From Gordionus sp. m RMFG-2023 (taxonomy: Eukaryota > Nematomorpha > Gordioida > Chordodea > Parachordodidae): DNA of 64,000 nt. The notes beneath the pieces are model-generated. The model worked only from the letters and a program-made list of their open reading frames with translations. It made no database searches and had not been told where the DNA came from. The stretch lies in the NCBI RefSeq assembly GCF_954871325.1, contig NC_088775.1:1039473-1103472 (forward strand), read 5' to 3'. This document shows positions 1-11,319 of the stretch, piece by piece (the stretch's first letter is position 1; each line of letters opens with the position of its first letter). Both the position numbers and the translations under genes were made by a program.

Positions 1-461
1 ACTCTGAATCACAATGTTTTGTGAATTTAATAAATTTAAAGTATTTTGCGATGTCAAATTCGAGATGGTAAAATTCTGTATACAGACCCTGACTTTAAAT
101 CTAATCCGAGTTTGTTTGATCGAAGAAATATGATAATAAATCTAATTATGGAATAATCCCGCATAAAAACACTCCCAATGCTAAATTTAATCCTGAAGAG
201 ACATAGACCCGATATCATCCACTTCGTTGTTATTATTAAGGTTAGCTCTAAATTTACGTATTCAAGCCAAGCATATTTTTCTCTCTCATGATATTTAATA
301 TTAATAATATATTATGTGGTTGATTATTACAATATTTCCTAGTTATATATATAATTTTTTCCAGCTGTGCAAGTATTAAAATAATAAATTTGAAATTTAA
401 AGTGATCAGCCGAGTTCCGCTCGATATTTAGCAATAACCGATTTTTATGTTGAAGAAAGAT

Positions 462-509
<48 letters not shown>

Positions 510-577
510 AATATCGGAATGAATAAATAATTTTATTTTTTTTATATTTTTCCTCTTCTTTATAATAACGATAACAG
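1..577. other. AT-rich sequence with no recognised gene
   Basis: This is presumably intron or upstream DNA of the exon at 578. It contains an (AAAG)n tract at about 461-511. A short stretch at 178-200 reads NAKFNPEE in one frame, which recalls the AKFSPGE segment of the related gene at 5421-5559, but the cysteines are absent and the frame closes at once. Confidence 0.4.
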
Positions 578-671
578 CTGTGGAGTTGTAGCTACACCCT
601 GTGAGAGTATTCCTGATGACGATACCCTATATCCGGATTGCTGTCCAAAACTCTGCGGCAACATATCCTGA
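578..671 (+). CDS. Last exon of a third VWC-like secreted peptide gene (partial)
   Basis: A splice acceptor (...GATAACAG) at 577 opens an exon that is read in phase 2, as in the two related genes at 4685-6815 and 13315-20921. It encodes 30 residues starting CGVVATPC, then YPDCCPKLC, and ends with TGA at 669-671. The cysteine pattern C-x6-C...CCPxxC and the YPDCCP core match the other two last exons. An AATAAA lies at 675-680, three bases after the stop, implying a very short 3' UTR. The exons for the signal peptide and the CxxCxC half are not visible in 1-577, so they either lie left of the window or are lost. It could be a working gene or an isolated exon relic. Confidence 0.65.
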
Positions 672-848
672 CCCAATAAACAAAACAACAACAACAATTC
701 TATTTGATTATTTCTATAATTTACTTACATATTTGTTTTGATGAAACAGATAATATATGCGACAATTATTTTACAATGTGTTTTTACGAATTCTGCAAAC
801 ACAAAATAAACGGTATTTAAAAAAAAAAAAATACGAAATTCATTTTAT

Positions 849-1165
849 TAGTGTTGTTAAACAGCTGGTTTAGAATCGATTTTTTTTAAAATGGCTGACT
901 CAATATTTTAGCCAGAAAAATGTTACCTAAGCCGAAGAGAAGAGAAGAGAAGAGAAGAGAAGAGAAGAGAAGAGAAGAGAAGAGAAGAGAGAGAAGAGAA
1001 GAGAAGAGAAGAGAAGAGAGAGAAGAGAAGAGAGAGAAGAGAAGAGAAGAGAAGAGAGGATAAGCTACGCTAATAGATGTACAAATTTTTATTCCTTCTA
1101 CAAGCAAAATCTTCAGGATTGCGTAATATTATTCTGGATGAAATATTGAGTTTAAATCTCATACA
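849..1165 (+). mobile_element. MITE family A copy split by a GAGAA microsatellite
   Basis: The head (TAGTGTTGTTAAAC, then a TGGCTGACTCAATATTTTA block) and the middle part (GCTAATAGATGT...AAAATCTTCAGG...TCTGGATGAAATATTGAG) are family A sequence. Between them, 933-1058 is an (AGAGA)n-type tract standing exactly where the family consensus has CTCGAGATTT, so the tract probably expanded from that seed. The right terminal repeat is eroded. Confidence 0.7.
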
Positions 1166-1814
1166 GCGTCTACATGAGCAATGGGGGGTAAGAACAGTTT
1201 GTATCCATGGGAGGGGGGGGGATAATCTATTAAATTTTCTAAGATGAAGTTGGAATAAAATGTATTGCTGTTTAAAAATTAATACTTTTTTTATTATAGA
1301 CCTATGATTGGTAAAACATCGAACCAAATATATATATTATACACAGTTATAGACATTATAATTCCGAATATAATGTATTTTCTGGATCATTTTGTGCTTA
1401 TCCTTTTGAATGTGTAATTTAAAAGGAGTTAGAGATTCTAACAGTAAAACTCATATTCATGCCCTAACAATATACAATAATGCATTCGTTGTAAATGTGG
1501 GGTTTTTTTTTAAATTGAATCTATAGTTCTAAAAAAAATAACTCTTTTCAGGTTCACAATATTTTGATAGTTGGTTGTAGAGCATTAATAGTTGTAAATG
1601 TGTATTTTTTACATTATATACAATATTTCTTTAGATTTTATATTTAATTTTATACGATATCATATGACAATCTTATAAGTTATGCATATTTCGAATATCA
1701 AAAAAATGTCAATCAATTTATTATTCAGGGAATAGGAAACTCTAAAACCAGAGCCTAGTAATAAATTGGCACTGTCATTATATATTACTCCATTCAAATT
1801 TTGTTTATTGATTC

Positions 1815-1987
1815 CAGAGTTGTTAAAATATACTTTTTAAATGGATCTAGATACAGATACAACGTCTAAAATAATATCTGAATACAGATTATTTAATCAA
1901 AAATCTATCTAGATACAGATACACATACCACATTTTTATTTCTAGATAAAGGATAGATACTTGTATCTAGATCCTTTAACAACTCTG
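1815..1987 (+). mobile_element. MITE family B, hAT-like, 173 bp
   Basis: The element begins CAGAGTTGTTAAA and ends TTTAACAACTCTG and is almost palindromic, built of repeated TCTAGATAC/GATAC words. It is flanked by a perfect 8-bp duplication ATTGATTC (1807-1814 and 1988-1995), the size typical of hAT transposition. It carries no coding capacity. Confidence 0.9.
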
Positions 1988-2690
1988 ATTGATTCCCTTT
2001 GTGTAAGCTAAAAATAAGATGGTTTAAAATTATATATTTAATAATTTAAATGTGTTACGAGTTATTAATATTATTTTAATCATGTTAATTATTAGAATTA
2101 ATTAATACATTAATTGTTGATTAGTCTTATATTTTAAATTTGAATATTTATTTATTTTTAAAATATATTAACATTATATCATTTGAATATCTTATATTAT
2201 TTAAATTGATTGTTTAATATATTCAATTAACTTTGTTTGATATTTTTTGTATAAATAGATTGTGATAGAAAAAAGAAGTTAGTTAATAAAATTTAAATTT
2301 ATATTACTAAAACAAATTTGTTTAACCTTATTTAAAATTAATAAACTCAAGTTATTATTTCTTAATATTAATTAAGGGAGATATATCATTATATATTTAA
2401 AAACAATATAATTAATAATGTCAAATTTCTTTTAGGTGGATTACGTATAGGTCTTTTGAGATGGGTTTGCATCCAGTGATAATACTGTCATTTAGACAGT
2501 GAATCTCATATGAGCATATAATTTAAATAATATATATATATAAATATTCATTAAATATTATTTTATTTTCCTTATTAAATCAGTAGATATAAGTTCAAGA
2601 CTGTCAATGATCTTTTTATCATGTAAAGTAATATATATAAATCCTTGTTTAGTGACTCTCATTCATTATAAATACTACCATAGATGCACA

Positions 2691-2868
2691 TAGTGTTGTT
2701 AAACGGCCAATATTTCCGCCAAAGAACTATTGTCTGAGGCTCCAGATTTTCGCTAATAGATGTCTAGAACCTACGTGCCATCTTACGAGCAAAATCTTCA
2801 GGCTCGAGTAATATTTTTCTGGATTTTAGAAATAGGTTAGAATCGTTTAACGACACTAGAAGCACGAC
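2691..2868 (+). mobile_element. MITE family A copy
   Basis: The ends are TAGTGTTGTTAAACGG and CGTTTAACGACACTA, with the family-typical middle GCTAATAGATGTCTAGAACC and CAAAATCTTCAGG. The flanks GATGCACA and GAAGCACG agree at 6 of 8 positions and may be an aged target duplication. Confidence 0.8.
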
Positions 2869-3199
2869 ATTTAATTTAAGTATAAGAATATTTTTGAAAA
2901 ATAATTTTATAGATATTTCCGTTAACTTTTAAATGAATAAATTATAAGTTTCATGCAAAAATTATTTTAAAAAAAAAATATATATATGCTCGTTTTGAAT
3001 GAGAATTTGCTCTAAAAGAACGATAAAAATAGAGGGTATTCATATTTTTTTTATATGTTCGAATTGAACGAGAACAAAATATGCAAATGTTGTTTAACGT
3101 ATTTTGTGTTCTCTTTAATAATAGTTTTTGTAGGAGAACAGTGGTGAATCCTGTATATAAGTTTAATAAAAAATTGTATTTGTACCTCGTTACATTTTT

Positions 3200-3260
3200 A
3201 GTGGTGATGTATCTGTATCGGTATCTAGATCCATTTAAAAAGTATCTTTTAACAACTCTG
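3200..3260 (-). mobile_element. MITE family B, truncated copy
   Basis: Only one end is present: TATCTAGATCCATTTAAAAAG to TTTAACAACTCTG. The sequence beside the intact end (GTTTTAGT) and beside the broken end (TTTTTAGT) agrees at 7 of 8 bases, as if this short form had itself been inserted. Confidence 0.65.
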
Positions 3261-3727
3261 GTTTTAGTACAAATTTAGATTTAAAAAAGAATTATTATTT
3301 TCAACTGACTTGTTTGGCTGGAACAGTAATAGGGGAAACTTGCGAAAAAAAAATTCTAACGTATAACCGACTCCTAGAAAAAACATCAAACTCGCTGGAA
3401 AGGTAGCTGAGATATGAAATCCTAAGAAAATTCGTCTCCAATGAGCTTCTTTCCTAGAATTTTGATGGAAATTTTCCTTAGGATATTCGTGGTTATTCTA
3501 ACCAAGACCGGTTGTAACTGTAAGATCCCACCCTCAGGGCTATATTATTTTAGTAGTATCCTTGCCCTGATATCTATCTTGATCTGAAAAACATTAAATA
3601 GGTAAAAAAAAAACATGTTTAAAAAAAAAATGTCTAAAGATTTGAAGGTGTTTTCTAGAAATTTCGATAAAATAAATAATCTAAATCAAGGAAACATACG
3701 AAATATAAAGTTTATAGTTTTGTTTAC

Positions 3728-3920
3728 CAATAACAGAGACCTACAGAGATACCATTTGCAAGGCCAGGCCCGGCCCGGATTATTTGATTTGATTTTTTAT
3801 AGCTAATAATGACGATTTCGAATATTTGGTTTCAAAATATTCGACCCGGCACTGCCTGAGTATATAAAAAAATTGAAATACAGCACGGCCCGAGCTTAGA
3901 GCCGGGCCTGCAGCTCTTTG
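3728..3920 (+). mobile_element. MITE family F (CAGAGACC ends), GC-rich termini
   Basis: It begins CAGAGACCTACAGAGATACC and ends GGGCCTGCAGCTCTTTG, with GCCCGGCCC-type inner motifs. It is related to the copies at 48717-49358 and 59484-59965. The flanks ACCAATAA and ATCAATAT agree at 6 of 8 positions. Confidence 0.6.
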
Positions 3921-4393
3921 ATCAATATAATGTTTTTTTCCAACTTTTTGATTCCTTCTAATCTTCTTAAATGACTTCTACTACGGTTTCTCTACCCTAC
4001 AAAAATAATTAAGTTTCTTGTATACATACATAATATTAATTTTCCTTGGGGAGGGGGGGGGGTATGCTTAGTGCACAGATAAATCTGGCCTTGGTTTTGT
4101 TAAAGAATTTATCTTAATTTCTTAATTGAATCATACTAAGGGAGATTTATAATCCAGGGAATATTGGAATTACTGAGCAATGTAATCTTAAATCATTTAT
4201 AGAGTAAACACATTTATCCTTTTTTTTAAAAAAGATTTAAGATTTTTCCGGATTTGTATTCCAGTCTGCGAGTAGAAACCTATACCATATGAAATTTTAA
4301 TAAAATTTTGCATTTAATTTTTAAATAAATCTATCTTACATGGATTAATTGAAGTTTACCTAAAATTCCATTGGCAAATAATTATATGAATAA

Positions 4394-4557
<164 letters not shown>

Positions 4558-4684
4558 TAATAGTTTTTTTATAAATTAAATTTATTATCACCATTAATTT
4601 TTTTTAAAAATTTATATCAATTCATTTGTTTTTTTCATAAATTTCAAATATCCAATAAAAAAAAAAATTATTGTCGCTTCGTTT

Positions 4685-4781
4685 TTATTGGCTGAGTCTC
4701 GGGTGGACGCATTTGATTGGACAACAATCCGGATATGATTCCTGCGTATAAGCGTAGCAAGAGAAATTATTGGGATTACAT
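4685..4781 (-). CDS. Exon 3 of VWC-like gene 2 (YPDCCP half)
   Basis: The acceptor CTACAG follows a pyrimidine tract. The exon reads CNPNNFSCYAYTQESYPDCC, then PIKCVHPRLSQ and TAA at 4687-4685. Confidence 0.85.
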
Positions 4782-6815
4782 CTGTAGAAAAAAAAAACAT
4801 TATTATTAAAATAAGAAGAAAAGTTTATTAGGTAAATAGATTATCCGAATAGATCTTATTTAGCAAACGACTCTAAAGTCGATCAGACATTAAGGAAATA
4901 TCGCATGACCAACAAAATGACATATCATGAAAGGAGAGGAGGAGGAAGGAAGGAAGGAAGGAAGGAAGGAAGGAAGGAAGGAAGGAAGGAAGGAAGGAAG
5001 GAAGGAGGAAGGAAGGAAGGAAGGAAGGAAGGAAGGAAGGAAGGAAGGAAGGAAGGAAGGAAGGAAGGAAGGAAGGAAGGAAGGAAGGAAGGAAGGAAGG
5101 AAGGAAGGAAGGAAGGAAGAGGAAGGAAGGAAGAGGAAGAAAGGAAGAAAGGAAGAGAAAGAAAGTTTTTAAGAACATAATCCCAAACTGAGACTAATCT
5201 TATGAACAACTTCATTTTAATATTAATTTTTGAGCGGAGGAAATATTTCGGAACGCTTCGCGAAGATCGGTTTAAATGAATGTTGGCGCGTTATGAAATT
5301 ATCCGCTTATTATAAGAGTTAAAAATTCTAGCGGATTCGAAATCTCCCACCAAAAAAACTGGACTGAAGTTCGTTTTGAGGCAGGTTGGACAAAATTATT
5401 TAAATATTTTTACGAATTACTCATCGCAATCCATCCGCATCATGTAATAGTCGCCATACGGAGCGCACTTGCATTCCATACAAATGTGAGGCGGCGCGTT
5501 ATATTTTTCGCCGGGGCTAAACTTAGCCTCGAGGTTATAGAGCTTTACAATACATTTATCTAAATTTAAAAACAAAACAAAAAAAATATTCTTTTTTTTA
5601 TCCGAAAATTTAAAATCAATATCCGGTATCTTTAAATAAAACAGCTGTTAGATTCGTGGTTTACATGTGATGCCGAGCACGACATACCTTAAAGTTAATT
5701 GGTTATAATAGGAAGAATATACATAATTAGACGAGAACCCTGATATTGGCTAGTTTGACACAGTATAAAAATTAGATGAACAAAAAAGATCCTGATGTTG
5801 GGCTTAGAACTTTCTAAGTACGATGCTAAATACCCCAATTTTTATAATAGTTTTTACTCATTTCTAAACGAATTCAAATACATAATGAATAAATTGTCCG
5901 TTTAATATACAGATTTCTTTATACTTACCCACGCATTATGTTTGCAATAAACACCCCCCCCCCCCCATGTATTATCATTATTTCAAAAAAATTTAAAAAT
6001 TTGTACTAATCTAGAATGACTATTTATTATTTTTAAAAATGTGATATATCCCCTTTGAGGCGAATTAAACAAAATACGCTGTATTTTAATAATCTCCGCC
6101 GCGATTTTACGCTAAAGGGGAGGTTGTTCTGCCAACAAATAGTACGATTTCGCGATAAAAAATATACAAAATATGAGGTATTTTTATGGCGCGAATTCGC
6201 GCTTTACTTTGAATGCAGTGTAATGTTGCATATCATTAAACAAAATATCTTTGAATGACGTTCCATCTATAGGCAGTGAAGTTTACTAACAGCTGATTTC
6301 AAATGCAATGCAAACTTTTAATGAGTGTAAATTAAATTCACTTCATTTATTTAATTCCTTATTTTGCACATTTAGGCATAGCCATCATTTTCCTGAGGAT
6401 GTGAGAACACTATTAGTTAATTTTTCCACTGTACATTAGAAAAACGCTAAGCGTTCACATGACAGACTTTTGGCGTGTTTAATGACACGAACACTAAACC
6501 TAGACTGATATTTCATTTATTAAGTGTTTAAAAGTATATATAGATTGAAATCAGCCAATGAACAACCTTAAAGCGAAAGTAACTTTATAAAAAAAATATG
6601 CATTTATTGGGCGCATACAATAGCCAATCACAATTCGAATTCCAAATAATGATTTAAGTTACAGGACAAGAATTTAATCGAAAATTTTTATAGGGCTTAC
6701 TGTCAAAAGATAATTGATAGTAGGCTTTTCCGTAAACGCCACGGTATGATAGCCATATCATCGTGACACACAAACACCTGATGAGAACAGATCGAACATC
6801 CTTTAATCGGGGCAT
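4685..6815 (-). CDS. Small secreted VWC-like ten-cysteine protein, gene 2 (three exons, 116 aa)
   Basis: I assembled this by hand from minus-strand exons 6815-6701 (115 nt), 5559-5421 (139 nt) and 4781-4685 (97 nt). All junctions are GT-AG and the intron phases are 1 and 2. Residues 1-29 form a signal peptide (hydrophobic VLIRCLCVTMIWL). The mature part has ten cysteines: C41, then ICMECKC (65, 68, 70), C83, C86, C93, C104, C105 and C109, ending SYPDCCPIKC. CxxCxC plus CC near the end is the VWC signature; the SVWC/Vago family also ends YPDCCP. The function is unknown. VWC-like secreted proteins bind growth factors or act in defence, but nothing here decides between these. The AATAAA on the minus strand at 4689-4684 overlaps the stop codon. 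Its closest relative is the gene at 13315-20921, with the same exon 1 length and phases. The gene model is more certain than the fold assignment. Confidence 0.82.
4943..5165 (+). repeat. (GGAA)n microsatellite in intron 2 of VWC-like gene 2
   Basis: About 220 bp of GGAA/GAAG with a few interruptions, purine-rich on the plus strand, lying between exons 2 and 3 of the minus-strand gene. The long GRKE and FLPS frames across it are artefacts. Confidence 0.95.
5421..5559 (-). CDS. Exon 2 of VWC-like gene 2 (CxxCxC half)
   Basis: The acceptor AAATTTAG precedes AT|AAA|TGT. The exon reads KCIVKLYNLEAKFSPGEKYN, then APPHICMECKC and MMRMDCD, and ends in phase 2 at a GTAATT donor. The framework FSPGxK(Y/W)NxPPxICMECxC...MRMDC is shared with 14578-14713. 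Confidence 0.85.
5560..6700 (-). other. Intron 1 of VWC-like gene 2
   Basis: 1.1 kb without a coding signal. The stretch around 5739-5800 (CCTGATATTGGCT...TTTGACA) and the stretch near 5930 (TTACCC.CGCATTATGTT) recur in the same order at about 15196-15360, inside intron 1 of the paralogue, supporting a common duplication origin. Confidence 0.6.
6701..6815 (-). CDS. Exon 1 of VWC-like gene 2 (signal peptide)
   Basis: The start ATG at 6815-6813 is in frame with the signal peptide. A nearer ATG at 6799-6797 is out of frame and closes quickly. The donor GTAAGC (6700-6695) follows ...YYQLSFD plus one base and is identical in the paralogue at 20806-20801. Nucleotide identity between the two exons is highest over the last 50 bases. 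Confidence 0.8.
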
Positions 6816-6880
6816 TATCTTTTGATTTTAAAGATTAATTTTTGAGTTTTTTAAATATATATATATATATATATAATTAA

Positions 6881-7042
6881 CAGAGTTGTTAAGATACTTT
6901 TTAAATGGATCTAGATACAGATACATCGTCTAAAATAATATCTAGATACCGATATTTTATTTAAAAATCTATCTAGATACAGATACCATATTTTTATATC
7001 ACAGGATCTAGATACTTGTATCTAGATCCTTTAACAACTCTG
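6881..7042 (+). mobile_element. MITE family B, hAT-like, 162 bp
   Basis: The ends are CAGAGTTGTTAA and TTTAACAACTCTG, with a perfect 8-bp duplication ATAATTAA (6873-6880, 7043-7050). It lies 66 bp upstream of the start codon of VWC-like gene 2, so it may sit in that gene's promoter. Confidence 0.9.
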
Positions 7043-7050
7043 ATAATTAA

Positions 7051-8340
7051 TAAAGTTTGGTAATGGCTAAAAGTAATTTGGCTAAATTTACAGGCGCTTG
7101 CAATTAGAAAATCTGCTAAATAGATATTTTTCGGCTTAAACTCGTTAAGGAAAGATTACGACTAACATTAGAACAATTATCCAATCATGAATAATTAGCA
7201 ATGACATGTTAAAAATTTAAAAGAATGTGCGAACCTTTTCAGTTAGAGTTACTAAATGATTGGTTGTAATGCCTCCAGTTCTAACTCCATTCAATCAATG
7301 GAAGATAAAATACTCACTTATTTCTACTCTCGAATTGAATAAATCTGGCTACTGAATCATTCTCTTCCCTCTAATAAGCCAATTGCTAAACATTTCTCAT
7401 ATTTTTTTATTTACAATTACTAGAAAACTCCTCTCAACTAAACCATCCATTATATTATTACCTCTTGGTCTCAATTTTTACAGCCTTTGTTATATGATTA
7501 TAGATATCGTTACAGTTAGCTTCTTACCATATATCCTTTACATTACTTGAAGCAAATCATTAACCTATTTATTTCTACATTATTAATGCCAGGTATCGAT
7601 GATTATAGATATATCCTACAGATAGCTTCTTACCATATATCCTTTGATGCCAGGCACCGATGCTAACCTCTCATTCCCACTATAACTATTCTAAGAATTT
7701 AGGGTTCTGCCCCTTATTCCCTTTGCGTGATATCCCTTTGGCATCCTAGAAACATATCCCCTTTGATAAATAATATATTTACACGTTCTCGTCTACCTTT
7801 TATAACTTAATAATTCTGTCACCAATCTCTTTTTCTATATAAAAGTCTCTTACTCAGACACTGTGATGCAAGGCTCCAAGGAATCTAGTAATATCATTCA
7901 TAATTCTATACGCCTTTCGCCTTCCAGCTCATTCGCAGCTCAAATTTGGAAGGATCCTGATAAATTCTAAGCAGCTCTCAGCTGTATAACAAAAAGCTTA
8001 AAAACCTTTCCTAAAAAAAACCCAAAAAAAGGTTTAATTTTACCCGTATAATGTCGAATGATTTGATCGAATTAAAAACCGTCTTATATTATTTCCTCTT
8101 TCCTCTTTCAACTTGATTCGATTTTTAATAAACTGATGATTTAAATTTAAATTTAATTATATTGCATTATATTTATAATAAACTTTATATATTATAAAAA
8201 ACTTTAAATAAATAGATGGGATTAACTTTCGTAATACATTGTATATTTTTTAAATAGACGCGCTGATAAACAATAAATGACGATAATGATAATAATAAAG
8301 AAACGTTTTATTATAATAAATAGGGTTTTTGGGGAAAATT
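7051..8340. other. Intergenic, no gene seen; short local duplication
   Basis: Sequence of mixed composition, pyrimidine-rich from about 7300 to 7990. A segment GATTATAGATAT...AGCTTCTTACCATATATCC occurs twice (about 7498-7540 and 7600-7645), as does a GCCAGG-A/C-ATCGATG-type word after it. No open frame or known element is recognised. Confidence 0.5.
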
Positions 8341-8374
8341 TAGAAAATATGCTGATTCTTTGCTAAAAATGGGT

Positions 8375-8545
8375 ATCTAAATAACTTTAGTCAACTATAA
8401 AGCTTAGCCATTATTTTATCCAAAAAATATTAGAATCAAATCTTGAAGTTGAGGAGACTCATCTTAGAAGCCTAATTTCAAATTTTTAGGGCTAAAAGTT
8501 TGACTAAGCCAGATGGTGCTAGTTAGCTAATTTAACGACACAAGA
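8375..8545 (-). mobile_element. MITE family D remnant
   Basis: It shares with 30153-30332 the ATCCAAAAAATATTAGAATCAA block, the TTGAAGTTGAG block and the GGGCTAAAAGTTTGACTA block, ending TTTAACGACAC. The left end is eroded. Confidence 0.5.
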
Positions 8546-8639
8546 AATAATATTAGGAAATCGAGTCAAAATTTCGGGAATGGGAAGTATGTATGAAGTA
8601 GTAAGGAGTCAGTCTCTTCGATATTTCTGATGCCGATCC

Positions 8640-8762
8640 AGAGAAATATTGTCTAGAGCCTTAGAGATTTTCTTTAATAGATGTTCAAACCTTTTTTTTT
8701 AGCATTCTAACGAGCAAGAATTTAAGACTTTGTGCATAATATTTTTTTTTCTGGATATGATG
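8640..8762 (+). mobile_element. MITE family A fragment
   Basis: AGAAATATTGTCTAGAGCC, AATAGATGTTCAAACC, a GAGCAAGAATTTAAGACTT block and TTTTCTGGAT match the centre of family A. The terminal repeats are not recognisable. Confidence 0.5.
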
Positions 8763-9009
8763 TGTGGAATTAGTCGTATTTTTATAAATCGGCTCAAATA
8801 CGAATCGTAGGGGTATTTTTACTACTTTTAACTATAATGACAGCATTTTTAAGGAAAGAAGGAAAGATAGAAAGAAAGAAAGAAAGAAAGAAAAGAAAGA
8901 AAGAAAGACAACACTACACTTAGATGGATTCAGAAGTTGACAATTTTTTAAAAAAAAGTAGCATTGGAGGGAAATTGCGCAACTTTTGGATATATTTTTA
9001 TGATTTGAA

Positions 9010-9254
9010 TTAGGGGTGTGAACCCAAACCCGTATTCAGGAAATTTAAAATTGTTTGGTTAGGCATTTTGAAACGGCAGAAAAAAACAGAGACCGATTTA
9101 AGGACAACTCATTAAACCCGGGGTAAAATGGACATGGGGCAGGTTCGGACCTATCTTAGGGAAATCGGTTTCGGTTAAGTTCCTGTTATCAAATCTTTCA
9201 TCGAATTAAATTTAAAATTCTCGAACCCGGGTTTGAATTCGGGTTCACCTCCCG
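9010..9254 (+). mobile_element. MITE family G (GTGAACCC ends), 245 bp
   Basis: The ends are TTAGGGGTGTGAACCC and GGGTTCACCTCCCG in inverted orientation. GATTTGAA is directly repeated on both sides (9002-9009, 9255-9262), an 8-bp hAT-type duplication. The middle has the GGGGTAAAATGGACATGGGGC block seen in the other family G copies (22798, 26896, 53330). Confidence 0.75.
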
Positions 9255-9892
9255 GATTTGAAATTAACAATAATAAAAAAATGACAATTATTTTTGTAAA
9301 AGAGGGTTCGGCAAGAAAGTAACTTTTTAGTATCTCCATGAGAATGAGCTGCACAAAAAAAATAAAATAAGGAATGAGAATTGAAATTTTGAAAGGCGAG
9401 TTAGATTCCTAAAATGTATCTAGGATTAAGAATGTTGCATTAGAGGTGTAGGAAAATAAAGGTTTTTTTTTTTGGTGAATGATTTTGAAAAGTATAACTT
9501 ATAAATTTTAGCATAGAGATAGTTATATATATTATTAATATTTTTTGTAGTTAGCGGCAGTTGACTTTGTAAGTATTCCTACGATTATAAGTTGACAATT
9601 TGTAAGCGATATGGAAATTTGATGGTGTAGTTTTTTTAGTTAACAGATTTGCTATCAGTAAAAAAAAAAAAATTAGTAAATATTACTTGGAAATATATTA
9701 ATTAGAAATGTATCTGTATTTATTCAAGAAATATTAGTAATAAACTAATATGACCAAAGCAGAAGAAGAAGCAAGGTAATAAGTTTTATAACTTTTGTTT
9801 TATGAAAATATAAAAGGGAAAAATCGTATCTTAAAATTGAAATTTCCGATCCAGTTAACAAATTAGATATAAGTATACAAATAGTAAAATAT

Positions 9893-9996
<104 letters not shown>

Positions 9997-10140
9997 ATTC
10001 TCAAATAGCATTTAATAATATTCATTTGTATCGTATTTAGGAGAGATTTGGCTTTCCTATATTATGGACATATTGTGTTGTTTTTAAATTTGATGAATCG
10101 GTAAAATTATGAAGAAAAAGAAATTCCATAAATAAAGGTA

Positions 10141-10288
10141 TGGAAGGAAGGAAGAGGAAGGAAGGAAGGAAGGAAGGAAGGAAGGAAGGAAGGAAGGAAG
10201 GAAGGAAGGAAGGAAGGAAGGAAGGAAGGAAGGAAGGAAGGAAGGAAGGAAGGAAGGAAGGAAGGAAGGAAGGAAGGAAGGAAGGAAG
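10141..10288 (+). repeat. (GGAA)n microsatellite
   Basis: About 148 bp of GGAA with one interruption near its start. Its frames are artefacts. Confidence 0.95.
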
Positions 10289-10905
10289 TTCGGGTTAAGA
10301 ATCATTTACCTAAGGACGATTTTCAGATTTAAAAAAATCTGATTTTTACAGGAATTGTAATTTTGGCATGTATAGAGTATCCCCAAATTGTAAATTTTAA
10401 TTTGCGATATACCTTATAAAACTTACTTCTAATTTATATTAATTTTTTTTTATACGGATTTTTTTTCGAATAAATTTAAAAAAATAATACCCAAATTGTC
10501 TGTGGCCTGAAATTGGCTGAAATTTATAGGGTAAATTACTCTATGCTAGATTATATTTCCGGTCCTCTCGGTAAAGGAATTAAAATCAAGAGATTCTGAA
10601 TTACCATGGATTCCATGTCCCCATAATCCCCATTACGACATATATATATTTATCTTATTATTATATTCTAAATGTCAATCAAACTTAAATCATATGATTA
10701 TAATATGTAACGAACGCACAATTTTTAAGCAAACTAAAATATTAACATATGTTTCACGAAAAAAAGTATGGCCTAAATTCTATTTACACCAAAGGGGTAA
10801 AATTTTGGAGTTATTTAAAATGTTTTAACTCCGCACATTTCTAAAAAAAAGAAAAAAGGGTATCTTTAATATGAATATGTCAATCAAACTTCATTTCGGG
10901 AAGTG

Positions 10906-11319
10906 TAGTGTTGTTAAATTACCTAACCTCGAATTCATAGTGACGCGATTGCGATCGCGATTTAACAGCTGATTGATTTTTAAAATCTGTTTTACGAGAT
11001 CAATTTTTATTTGTTACTATTAATTACATCTTTAAATTCAAATTTTATAATAATAATCTAAGAAATAATGATTTTAATAAAGAATAATTGATCTCATAAA
11101 CAGATTTTTAAAAGCAATCAGCTGTTAAATCGCGATCGCAATCGCGCCACTGTGAATTCAAGGTAACTTTGACCATCTCTATTGTGGCCTAGTCTCAAGC
11201 TTTTAGCCTAAAAAATTGAATTAAGCTTCTAAGTTGAGACTCTCAACTTGAAGATTGATTAGAATATTTCTGGATAAAAATATGCTAGTTGACTGAAGTT
11301 AGGTAGTTTAACAACACTA
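10906..11319 (+). mobile_element. MITE family D with a nested family C element
   Basis: The outer ends are TAGTGTTGTTAAATTACCTAA and AGGTAGTTTAACAACACTA. It is split by the element at 10927-11163. The remaining sequence matches the intact copy at 30153-30332. Confidence 0.75.
10927..11163 (+). mobile_element. MITE family C, PIF/Harbinger-like, 237 bp, nested
   Basis: The terminal repeats are CCTCGAATTCATAGTG and CCTTGAATTCACAGTG, each continuing into GCGATTGCGATCGCGATTTA and AACAGCTGATTG. The 3-bp duplication TAA (10924-10926, 11164-11166) is typical of PIF/Harbinger. It interrupts family D. Confidence 0.8.

Noticed and set aside
178-200. NAKFNPEE reading similar to part of the VWC-like exon 2
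   Set aside because: No cysteines, an immediate stop and no splice sites in the right phase; too weak to call an exon.
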